Positions 51,568-59,330 of a stretch of 64,000 nt of DNA are shown here, one piece after another (within the stretch, counting starts at the first letter, position 1; every line of letters begins with the position of its first letter). The stretch is from Streptomyces sp. SID9727 (GTDB lineage: Bacteria; Actinomycetota; Actinomycetes; Streptomycetales; Streptomycetaceae), in the NCBI RefSeq assembly GCF_010550605.1, contig NZ_JAAGNI010000136.1, positions 186,001-250,000 of the forward strand. Direction: 5' to 3'. The translations under genes were made by a program, and so were the position numbers. The notes below the pieces were generated by a model that did no database searches, was not told the DNA's origin, and was given only the letters and a program-made list of their open reading frames with translations.

Positions 51568-54500
51568 TCAGTAGACGTCCCGCACGTACCGCTTGTCGGC
51601 GGCGAGCTGCTTCACGTACAGGGCGGCGGCCTCCGGGTCGAGCCCGCCGTGGGCGACGGCGATGTCGCGCAGCGCCCGGTCGACGTCCTTCGCCATCCGG
51701 GCCGCGTCGCCGCACACGTAGAAGTGGGCGCCGTCGCGCAGCCAGGACCACAGCTTGGCACCGTGCTCGCGCATCCGGTCCTGCACGTAGACCTTGGCGC
51801 GCTGGTCGCGCGAGAAGGCGGTGTCCAGGCGGGTGAGGGTGGAGTCGGCGAGGAAGGAGGTCAGCTCCTCCTCGTAGTAGAAGTCGGTGGCCCGGTGCTG
51901 CTCCCCGAAGAACAGCCAGTTGGGGCCGGGGTCGCGGCGGGCCCGGCGCTCCTCCAGGAAGCCGATGAAGGGGGCGACGCCGGTCCCGGGACCGACCATG
52001 ACCATCGGTGCGTCGGGGCGGGCCGGTGGCCGGAAGTGCGGGGCGCGGCGGACGAAGACCGGGACGCGGGTGTCGGGACCGGCGTCCGCGAGGAAAGGCG
52101 AGCAGACCCCGGCGCGCGGGCGGCCGTGGGTGTTCTCGTAGCGGACGACGGAGACCGTCAGGGCGAGGCGGTCGGGGTCGGTGAGCGGGCTGGAGGATAT
52201 CGAGTACAGGCGGGGCTGGAGCGGCTTGAGGATGCCGGCCCACTCCTCGGGGGTGGCCTTGACCGGGTACGCGGCGAGGACGTCGACGGCCTGGCGGCCC
52301 CAGGACCAGCGGGCCAGCTCGCCCTTGTTGTCGGGCCTCAGCATTTTCTTCAGGTCGCGGTCGCCGGTGCGTTCGGTGACGAAGCCGAGCAGGGCGGGGG
52401 TGAGGCGGGTGATGTCCAAGTGGGTGCGGAGCGCTTCGCCGAGCCGGAGTACGCCGAGGCCGCCGACCTCGATCCCGGCGTCGGCGTCGAGGCCGGTGAC
52501 GGAGAGCCATTCGGCCACCAGGTCCGGGTGGTTGAGGGCGTGGACGCCGAGCGCGTCACCGGCCGCGTAGTCGAGGGCGGTCCCGGTGCCGCTGGTGTCG
52601 AAGGTGAACCGGCGGACCTCCTTGCCGGAGCCGGGCAGCCCGAGCAGCCGGTTGCCGGCCAGCCGGGCGGTGACGGGGGCGGGCTTCGGGGTGCGGACCG
52701 GGGCGGGCGCCGGGGCGGGCGGAGGCGCGGGAGCCGGTTCGGCCGGCGGGGCGGTGAGGCCGGCGAGGACCTGGTCGAGCCAGCTCAGCGCGGACGGCTC
52801 GTAGTCGGGTTCGCAGTCGGTACGCGGGGCGAGGCGGACGGCCCCCAGCTCGTCCAGGCGCCGGTCGAGCCGCCGCCCGTGCCCGCAGAAGTCGTCGTAC
52901 GAGGAGTCGCCGAAGGCCAGTACGGCGTACCGCCTGCCGTCCAGGGGCGGGAGGTCCGCGGCCGTCAGGGCCTCCCAGAACCCGGAGCCGTTGTCGGGCG
53001 CGTCGCCGTCCCCGAAGGTGCTGGTGATCAGGAGGAGGTCGGCGGCGGGCGGCAGGGCGCGCGGGTCCGCCTGGTCCATGCCGAGGAGCCGGGTGCGGTG
53101 GCCCGTGGCGGTGAGCCGGTCGGCGGTGGCGACGGCGAACTCCTCGGCGTTGCCGGTCTGCGAGGCCCACAGCACGACGACCTCGCGGCCGGGACCGCCG
53201 GCGGGGACGGGCGCGGGGTCGTCGGCGGGCGTGCCGGTGCGCGAGTACATGCCGGCCAGGACGCCGTTGACCCAGCGCGCGTGCTCGGCGCTGAAGGGCG
53301 CGCCGGGCGGGAGGACGGGGACGCCGGGGGCGCCGAGGGGCAGCCCGGCGAGGAAGCCGACGAGGTACTGGCGCTCGTGCTCGGCGAGGACGGGGGGCGG
53401 GGTGGTCTCCAGGCCGAAGACGGCGGCGGTTCCGGGCACGTCCGCGACGGGAAGGGGTGGCGCGGCCACCTTCGTCAGCGTGACCGCGCACACCTTGAAC
53501 TCCGGCTGGTGGGAGACCGGGTCCACGGCGTCGCCGGTCACCGCGTTGACGCTGAGGTATTCGCCGAACAGGTCGTTCCAGTGGAAGGGCGCGAAGCAGC
53601 AGCCCGGGGCCACCCGGTCGGTGACCACGGCCGGCAGCACGGCCCGCCCGCGCCGTGACTCGACCTCCACCGGGTCGCCCTCCGTGAGCCCGAGGCGTGC
53701 CGCGTCGTCGGGGTGCACCTCCACGAACGGACCGGGGTTGAGCCGGTTGAGCTTGGCGACCCTGCCGGTCTTGGTGAGGGTGTGCCACTGGTGCTGGACC
53801 CGGCCGGTGTTGAGCAGGAAGGGGTAGTCGTCGTCCGGCATCTCGGCCGCCGGGACGTGGGGCCGGGCGAAGAAGCGGGCGCGTCCGGTCGGGGTCGGGA
53901 AGACGGGTCCGCCGCCGTCCGGGGCGAGATAGCGGATGGGGTTGCGGTCGGGGCCGTCGGCGGTGGGCGCGGGCCACTGGACGGGGGCGGTGCGCAGCCG
54001 TTCGTACGTCACGCCCCGCAGGTCGTAGCCGGTGCGGGGGTTGGCGGCGCGCTTGATCTCCTCGAAGACCTCCTCGGCGCTGTCGTACGTGAAGGCCTCC
54101 TCGTACCCCATCGCGCAGGCGACACGGGCGATGATCCGCCAGTCCGCGAGGGCTTCGCCGGGTGGCTCGACGGCCGGGCGGGCGAGGGTGAGGTTGCGTT
54201 CGCTGTTGACGAGTACGCCCTTCGTCTCGCTCCACAGGGCGCCGGGCAGGACGACGTCGGCGTAGGCGTTGGTCTCGGTGTCGGCGAACACGTCCTGGGT
54301 GATGACGAGTTCCGCGGCCTCCAGCGCCTCGATGACGGTGCGGCGGTTGGCGACGGAGGCGACGGGGTTGGTGCAGATGATCCAGCACGCCTTGATGTCA
54401 CCGGCCGCCATCCGCTCGAACATCTCGACCGTCCCCCGGCCGCACTCGTCCTTGCGGAGCGTGCCGGGGGCGAGCCCCCACAGCTCCTCGGTGAAGGCGC

Positions 54501-55617
54501 GGTCCTCGTCGTCCAGGAGCGACCGCTGACCGGGCAGTCCGGGGCCCATGTAGCCCATCTCGCGCCCGCCCATCGCGTTGGGCTGGCCGGTGAGCGAGAG
54601 CGGGCCGCTGCCGGGGCGGCAGATCGCGCCGGTAGCCAGGTGGAGGTTGATCAGCGCGTTGGTGTTCCAGGTGCCGTGCGTGGACTGGTTGAGCCCCATG
54701 GTCCAGCAGCTGGTCCACTCCCCCGCCTCGCCGATCCACCGGGCGGCCAGGCGCAGGTCGTCCTCCGGGATGCCGGTGATCTCCGCGACGGCGGCGGGCG
54801 GGTAGTCGGCCAGGAACTCCGGCATCGCCTCCCAGCCCTCGGTGTGCGCGGCGATGAACGCGGGGTCGGTGTGCCCGTCGGCGTGGAGCAGGTGCAGGAG
54901 GCCGTTGAGGAGGGCCAGGTCGGTGCCGGGGTTGACGCGCAGGAAGAGGTCGGCCTTGTCGGCGGTGGCGGTGCGCCGGGGGTCCACGACGATCAGCTTG
55001 GCGCCGGCCTTGACGCGGTCCAGGAGGCGCAGGAAGAGGATCGGGTGGCAGTCGGCCATGTTGGAGCCGATGACGAGGAAGACGTCCGCGCGGTCCAGGT
55101 CGTCGTAGGAGCCGGGCGGCCCGTCGGCGCCGAGCGACAGCTTGTAGCCGCTGCCCGCGCTCGCCATGCACAGCCGCGAGTTGGACTCGACGCGGTTGGT
55201 GCGGACGAACCCCTTGGCCAGCTTGTTCGCGAGGTACTGCGCCTCCAGGCCCAGCTGCCCGGACACGTAGAACGCGACGGCGTCCGGTCCGTGCGTGTCG
55301 ATGACCGCCCGCAGCCGCCGCGCGGTGGACGCGACCGCCTCGTCCACACCCACCGGTACGGGCTCCGCGCCGCGCTCCGGCCGCATCAGCGCGGTGGTCA
55401 GCCGGCCGGGGGCGGCGAGCATGTCGGCGGTGGTCGCGCCCTTGGTGCAGAGCCGCCCGGCGTTGGCGGGGTGGGCCTTGTCGCCCGACGCCTTGAGGAC
55501 CGTACGGCGCCCGTCGGGCCCGGCCGCGATGTCGAGGACCATGCCGCAGCCCACCCCGCAGTACGAGCAGACCGTGCGGACCTGAGTGGCGTCGGCCGAC
55601 GAGCTCTGTGGGGGCAC
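51568..55617 (-). CDS. Assimilatory nitrate reductase fused to a flavodoxin/FAD-NADPH reductase module
   Basis: The 1349-residue protein reduces nitrate to nitrite in the cytoplasm. The N-part is a bis-MGD molybdoenzyme of the NasA/NarB type: [10 protein letters not shown] with Cys17, Cys20, Cys24 and then Cys57 for a [4Fe-4S] cluster; [20 protein letters not shown] near the cofactor; and [20 protein letters not shown] in the C-terminal dinucleotide domain (about 590-720). A Pro-rich linker joins a flavodoxin domain at about 825-970 ([31 protein letters not shown]) and a CysJ-like reductase (LYSISSSPL for [20 protein letters not shown] and YVCGDAARM for NADPH). One chain can therefore pass electrons from NADPH to nitrate without separate partners. 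GTG 55617 has AAGG eight bases upstream. Convergent with modBC. Confidence 0.92.
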   Translation of the reverse strand: MPPQSSSADATQVRTVCSYCGVGCGMVLDIAAGPDGRRTVLKASGDKAHPANAGRLCTKGATTADMLAAPGRLTTALMRPERGAEPVPVGVDEAVASTARRLRAVIDTHGPDAVAFYVSGQLGLEAQYLANKLAKGFVRTNRVESNSRLCMASAGSGYKLSLGADGPPGSYDDLDRADVFLVIGSNMADCHPILFLRLLDRVKAGAKLIVVDPRRTATADKADLFLRVNPGTDLALLNGLLHLLHADGHTDPAFIAAHTEGWEAMPEFLADYPPAAVAEITGIPEDDLRLAARWIGEAGEWTSCWTMGLNQSTHGTWNTNALINLHLATGAICRPGSGPLSLTGQPNAMGGREMGYMGPGLPGQRSLLDDEDRAFTEELWGLAPGTLRKDECGRGTVEMFERMAAGDIKACWIICTNPVASVANRRTVIEALEAAELVITQDVFADTETNAYADVVLPGALWSETKGVLVNSERNLTLARPAVEPPGEALADWRIIARVACAMGYEEAFTYDSAEEVFEEIKRAANPRTGYDLRGVTYERLRTAPVQWPAPTADGPDRNPIRYLAPDGGGPVFPTPTGRARFFARPHVPAAEMPDDDYPFLLNTGRVQHQWHTLTKTGRVAKLNRLNPGPFVEVHPDDAARLGLTEGDPVEVESRRGRAVLPAVVTDRVAPGCCFAPFHWNDLFGEYLSVNAVTGDAVDPVSHQPEFKVCAVTLTKVAAPPLPVADVPGTAAVFGLETTPPPVLAEHERQYLVGFLAGLPLGAPGVPVLPPGAPFSAEHARWVNGVLAGMYSRTGTPADDPAPVPAGGPGREVVVLWASQTGNAEEFAVATADRLTATGHRTRLLGMDQADPRALPPAADLLLITSTFGDGDAPDNGSGFWEALTAADLPPLDGRRYAVLAFGDSSYDDFCGHGRRLDRRLDELGAVRLAPRTDCEPDYEPSALSWLDQVLAGLTAPPAEPAPAPPPAPAPAPVRTPKPAPVTARLAGNRLLGLPGSGKEVRRFTFDTSGTGTALDYAAGDALGVHALNHPDLVAEWLSVTGLDADAGIEVGGLGVLRLGEALRTHLDITRLTPALLGFVTERTGDRDLKKMLRPDNKGELARWSWGRQAVDVLAAYPVKATPEEWAGILKPLQPRLYSISSSPLTDPDRLALTVSVVRYENTHGRPRAGVCSPFLADAGPDTRVPVFVRRAPHFRPPARPDAPMVMVGPGTGVAPFIGFLEERRARRDPGPNWLFFGEQHRATDFYYEEELTSFLADSTLTRLDTAFSRDQRAKVYVQDRMREHGAKLWSWLRDGAHFYVCGDAARMAKDVDRALRDIAVAHGGLDPEAAALYVKQLAADKRYVRDVY

Positions 55618-55714
55618 GGGGGAGACCTTCCGTGAATCGGATCGTGCTCCGACGGTAGGAAGGCGCCGTTACGCCGGTGTGGCACCGGCCGATCATGGGC
55701 GGTAACGCTCGTCG

Positions 55715-55738
55715 CACACCGGGCGGGCCGCCGGTGTG
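55715..55738 (-). terminator. Terminator of the mnh operon
   Basis: CACACCGG (55715-55722) and CCGGTGTG (55731-55738) pair perfectly around an eight-base loop, 14 bases after the mnhG stop. No T-tract is present. A second small hairpin CCGGTG-tgg-CACCGG lies at about 55673-55687, closer to the nitrate reductase start, and may belong to its leader. Confidence 0.6.
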
Positions 55739-55752
55739 AGAAGACCGGCCGG

Positions 55753-56106
55753 TCAGGTCTCCTCGGTGAGCTGTTCGTCCAGGTCGTCGAAGAGCAGTTC
55801 CGTGTGGTCGACCTGCCCCGTCCGGTACGCGGAGCGGGCGACCAGGTGCGCGGCGACCGGACCGGTCATCATCTGGAAGAAGCCGATCAGCGCCAGCGTC
55901 GCCAGGTCCATGCCGCTGCGCAGCCGCAGCGCGACGCCCGCGAGCACGATGAGCATGCCGAGTGCCTGCGGTTTGGTCGCGGCGTGGCTGCGCGAGAGGA
56001 CGTCCGGCAGCCGCAGCATGCCGAACACCCCGAGCAGGCAGATCGCGGCGCCGAGCAGCACCAGCGCCGCGCCCGCCATGTCCAGGATCTGGAGCCACAC
56101 GCTCAT
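55753..56106 (-). CDS. mnhG: Na+/H+ antiporter subunit G
   Basis: MnhG is the smallest accessory subunit of Mrp-type cation/proton antiporters. The 117-residue protein has three predicted membrane helices: MAGAALVLLGAAICLLGVFG, then ALGMLIVLAGVALRL and TLALIGFFQMMTGPVAAHLV. The motif MLRLPDVLSRSHAATKPQAL between the first two is the family signature. The acidic tail (ELLFDDLDEQLTEET) is cytoplasmic. Start ATG 56106 overlaps the mnhF stop as ATGA. Last gene of the operon. Confidence 0.94.
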   Translation of the reverse strand: MSVWLQILDMAGAALVLLGAAICLLGVFGMLRLPDVLSRSHAATKPQALGMLIVLAGVALRLRSGMDLATLALIGFFQMMTGPVAAHLVARSAYRTGQVDHTELLFDDLDEQLTEET

Positions 56107-56426
56107 GAGGAGCCGCCCTTCCGCCGCCCGCCCGGGTGCCCCGGCGGCCGGTCGCGTACGGCGATGAAACGCGCGATGCCGACCGAGCCGGTGAAGCCGA
56201 GGAAGGCGAGGACCAGCATGATCGGGAAGTAGAAGGGGTCGCGCGCGAACGCCGACTTGGCGCCGAGCCCGGCGATGATGAGCGCGGCGCAGACGTCGAG
56301 CGCGATGGCCCGGTCCAGCATCGAGGGGCCGCGCCAGATGCGCGCGAGCAGCAGCGCGCCGGCGACGACGATCAGGACGACGGCCGCCGTGAGCAGCACC
56401 CGGTCCACGGTCTGGGGGGCGCTCAT
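56103..56426 (-). CDS. mnhF: Na+/H+ antiporter subunit F
   Basis: The 107-residue membrane protein has three helices: LLTAAVVLIVVAGALLLARI, then CAALIIAGLGAKSAF and PIMLVLAFLGFTGSVGIAR. WRGPSMLDRAIALDV is the conserved cytoplasmic loop of MnhF/PhaF proteins. It is part of the small-subunit module that supports ion transport by the large A and D subunits. ATG 56426 overlaps the mnhE stop (ATGA), and its own stop overlaps mnhG. Confidence 0.94.
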   Translation of the reverse strand: MSAPQTVDRVLLTAAVVLIVVAGALLLARIWRGPSMLDRAIALDVCAALIIAGLGAKSAFARDPFYFPIMLVLAFLGFTGSVGIARFIAVRDRPPGHPGGRRKGGSS

Positions 56427-57067
56427 CGGCCGTCCTCCTGGTCTCCCGGCGGTCGGCCGGTGTGCGGTGTCCGCGGGGGCGGGGCGGCGACCCGCTCGAT
56501 CTCGTCGCGGGTGCCGAAGGCGCGTACGGTCAGCTCCTCCAGGCGCCACACGGAGCGCCGGGCGGCTTCCAGTTCGGCGGGGTCGCCCGCGTCCAGGACG
56601 TGCAGGAAGACGGTGGCGGTGGCGCGGCGGACCTCGACGACGGAGCCGTCGGGCACGTTCGACACGGTGACGGCGGTCGCGGTGAGCATGAGGTCGGAGC
56701 GGCAGCGCAGCGGTACGGCGATGACGGCCGCCTGCCGGGGCTGCCGGCCGTGGATCTGCCGGGTGACCTTCACGCCGGAGGTGTACATGTCGTACAGCAG
56801 GTAGCCGGCGAGGCGCAGGATGCCCCAGGGGTGCAGCCGCAGCCCCAGGTCGACCTTGGGCAGCGGGAAGGCCAGGCAGACGACCACCGCGACCACGGCT
56901 CCGGTCAGCAGGTTCGCCCAGTTCAGGCTGGACCAGAGCAGCACCCAGATGACGGTGAGCCAGGCGATCAGCGGCAGGTCGAGCACCCTGCGGCGCCGGG
57001 CGCCGAACGCGGCGCTGAACGGCGGCAGGTCCTTGTTGCGGAAGGAGAGGGTGACAAGGCGTTTCAC
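56423..57067 (-). CDS. mnhE: Na+/H+ antiporter subunit E
   Basis: The protein has 214 residues. Two N-terminal membrane helices (LIAWLTVIWVLLWSSLNW; LLTGAVVAVVVCLAFPLP) are followed by a cytoplasmic domain with YLLYDMYTSGVKVTRQI, LTATAVTVSNVPDGSVVEVR and a C-terminal tail rich in Pro. This is the MnhE/PhaE pattern. Family knowledge links the subunit to assembly or ion selectivity of the complex. GTG 57067 overlaps the mnhD stop (GTGA). The tail is about 30-40 residues longer than in many family members. Confidence 0.92.
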   Translation of the reverse strand: MKRLVTLSFRNKDLPPFSAAFGARRRRVLDLPLIAWLTVIWVLLWSSLNWANLLTGAVVAVVVCLAFPLPKVDLGLRLHPWGILRLAGYLLYDMYTSGVKVTRQIHGRQPRQAAVIAVPLRCRSDLMLTATAVTVSNVPDGSVVEVRRATATVFLHVLDAGDPAELEAARRSVWRLEELTVRAFGTRDEIERVAAPPPRTPHTGRPPGDQEDGR

Positions 57068-58719
57068 GGGCCCAGCACCTCCCGGGTGTACGGCGTGCGG
57101 GCGAGGAGTTCGGCGGCGGCGCGGTCGGTGTACGAGGTGAGCGGACCGGCGAACACGGTGAAGGCGAGCCCGAGTCCGACCGCGGCGGCCGTCGCCCAGG
57201 TCATCGGACGGGGCAGCACGCTGGTGGTGGTGACGGCGTGGCCGTGGAGCGTGGCCGCGACGGCGAGCCCGGCGGGCTGGTGGCGGACGCGGACGCCCTC
57301 GTCGCCGGTACCGGCCATCCGGTCCGGGCCCTCGTCGGCGTCGTCGTCGTCGCTGTCGTCGTCCGACTCCAGGACCGTGCCGGCGGCGGCCTGCCCCGGG
57401 GGCGCGGCCCGCCAGAAGGCGAGGTTCCAGACCTTGGCCATCACGTACAGCGTGAGGAGGCTGGTCGCGGACGCGCCGGCGACGAGGATCCAGGCCCACA
57501 CCCCGCCGTCGGCGACACCGGCGCGCATGAGGCCCAGCTTGCCGATGAAGCCGGACAGCGGCGGGATGCCGGCGAGGTTCATCGCGGGCACGAAGAAGAG
57601 GACGGCGAGGGCGGGGGCGGCCCGGGCGATGCCGCCGATCCGGGTGAGCTCGGTGGTGCCGGTCCGGCGTTCGATCAGCCCGGCGACGAGGAACAGCGTG
57701 GTCTGGACGGTGATGTGGTGGACGACGTAGACGATCGCGCCGCCGTACGCCTGCCGGGTGGCAAGGCCGATGCCGAAGACCATGTACCCGATGTGGCTGA
57801 TGAGGGTGAAGGAGAGCAGCCGCTTGAGGTCGGTCTGGGCGACGGCCCCCAGGATGCCGACGACCATCGAGGCGAGGGCCGCCGCCATCAGCAGGTCGCC
57901 GAGCCGGTTGCCGGGGAAGAGCAGGGTCTCGGTGCGCAGCATGCAGTAGACGCCGACCTTGGTCAGCAGTCCGGCGAAGACGGCGGTGACGGGGGCGGGC
58001 GCGGTCGGGTAGGAGTCGGGGAGCCAGGCGGCGAGCGGGAAGACGGCCGCCTTGATCGCGAAGACCGTCAGCAGCATGGCCTGGATCAGGGTCTGCACGC
58101 CCAGCGGGAGCGCGCCCAGCCGTTCGGCGAGCTGGGCGAAGTTGGCGGTGCCGGTCGCCGCGTACGTCATGGCGATGGCGGTCAGGAAGAGCATCGAGGA
58201 GAACAGCGAGATGATCACGTACGTGGAGCCCGCCCGGATGCGCGGACCGGTGCCGCCGAGCGTCAGCAGGACGAAGCTGGCGACGAGCATGATCTCGAAG
58301 CCGACGTACAGGTTGACCAGGTCACCGGCGAGGAAGGTGCACGAGACCCCGGCGACGAGGATCAGGTACGCGGGGTGGAACACGGCGACGGGTGTCTCCT
58401 CGTCCCGGTCCGCCATGCCCTGGCCCAGGGAGTAGACGAGGACGCACAGGGTCACGGCGGAGGAGACCGTCAGCATCAGCCCGGAGAGCCGGTCGGCGAC
58501 CAGGGTGATGCCGAGCGGCGGCGCGAAGTCCCCGAGGTGCACGGAGAGCGGTCCGTCGGTGTCGGCGGCGATCATCAGGGCGACCGAGAGGCCGACTACG
58601 GCGGTGAGCACGGCCACGCTGACGAAGCGCTGGATCTGCTTGAGCCGGGTGCCGAAGGCGAGGCTCAGGCCGGTCGCGCAGAGCGGCAGCAGCACCGGCA
58701 GTGGGACGAGGGCGTTCAT
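57064..58719 (-). CDS. mnhD: Na+/H+ antiporter subunit D
   Basis: The 551-residue protein is homologous to the proton-pumping subunits of complex I. About 14 helices are visible. Key features are VNLYVGFEIMLVASFVLLTL with the essential helix-5 Glu, FAIKAAVFPLAAWLPDSYPT with the helix-7 Lys and TDLKRLLSFTLISHIGYMVF. An unusual acidic insertion (ESDDDSDDDDADEGPDRM) lies in the loop before the last helix, near residue 450. It probably forms one of two ion-translocating units together with MnhA. ATG 58719 overlaps the mnhC stop. Confidence 0.94.
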   Translation of the reverse strand: MNALVPLPVLLPLCATGLSLAFGTRLKQIQRFVSVAVLTAVVGLSVALMIAADTDGPLSVHLGDFAPPLGITLVADRLSGLMLTVSSAVTLCVLVYSLGQGMADRDEETPVAVFHPAYLILVAGVSCTFLAGDLVNLYVGFEIMLVASFVLLTLGGTGPRIRAGSTYVIISLFSSMLFLTAIAMTYAATGTANFAQLAERLGALPLGVQTLIQAMLLTVFAIKAAVFPLAAWLPDSYPTAPAPVTAVFAGLLTKVGVYCMLRTETLLFPGNRLGDLLMAAALASMVVGILGAVAQTDLKRLLSFTLISHIGYMVFGIGLATRQAYGGAIVYVVHHITVQTTLFLVAGLIERRTGTTELTRIGGIARAAPALAVLFFVPAMNLAGIPPLSGFIGKLGLMRAGVADGGVWAWILVAGASATSLLTLYVMAKVWNLAFWRAAPPGQAAAGTVLESDDDSDDDDADEGPDRMAGTGDEGVRVRHQPAGLAVAATLHGHAVTTTSVLPRPMTWATAAAVGLGLAFTVFAGPLTSYTDRAAAELLARTPYTREVLGP

Positions 58720-59330
58720 CCGGTACCTCCCGGGTTGTGGGTTCCGGGCCCCTGCGGGTCCTCGGCGCTCTTCGCGTAGTCGTCCGGGTCCGCGCCGAGG
58801 ACGTCGTGCCACAGGTCTCCGGTGGCGTCGCGGCCCCTGGCCTGGAGGGCCCGGTCGGCGCGCAGCCTGGCCCGGAGACGGCGGCGTTCGTCGCGGTAGG
58901 CGCGGCGCGCCCCGGCGCTGCGGTCGCCGTCGGCCCGGAACCGCGCGCGCAGTTCGTCGCGCTCGTCCAGCACCTCGGCGCGCAGGACGATGCGGCGGTC
59001 CTCCAGGTCGTCGTGGACCTCGTCGGTGCCGGTCAGCTGGTGGCCGCGGTAGGCCATGGCGAGCAGGAACGCGGTGGTGGCCAGGGTGATGACGATCGCG
59101 GTGAGCGCGATGGCCTGGGGCAGCGGGTCGGTGACCCGGCCGAGGTCGACGCCGTACAGCAGCGGTTCGCGGCCTGCCGTGCCGGTGGCGGACAGGATGA
59201 ACAGGTTGATGCCGTTGCCGGCGATGACCGCGCCGAGCAGGATGCGGGTGAGGGGCCGGGTCAGCATGAGGATGCCGCCGACCGCGCAGAGGACCGCCGC
59301 GGTGGCCAGGAGCGAGGCGCTGACGGTCAC
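58716..59330 (-). CDS. mnhC: Na+/H+ antiporter subunit C
   Basis: The 204-residue protein has three N-terminal membrane helices typical of MnhC/NuoK: LLATAAVLCAVGGILMLT, ILLGAVIAGNGINLFILS and DPLPQAIALTAIVITLATTA. From about residue 105 there is an extra 90-residue hydrophilic tail with many Arg, Asp and Glu (DERDELRARFRADGD and similar), predicted to be a charged helix. MnhC proteins are usually about 110-125 residues, so this extension is notable. GTG 59330 overlaps the mnhA stop, and the stop overlaps mnhD. Confidence 0.93.
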   Translation of the reverse strand: MTVSASLLATAAVLCAVGGILMLTRPLTRILLGAVIAGNGINLFILSATGTAGREPLLYGVDLGRVTDPLPQAIALTAIVITLATTAFLLAMAYRGHQLTGTDEVHDDLEDRRIVLRAEVLDERDELRARFRADGDRSAGARRAYRDERRRLRARLRADRALQARGRDATGDLWHDVLGADPDDYAKSAEDPQGPGTHNPGGTG

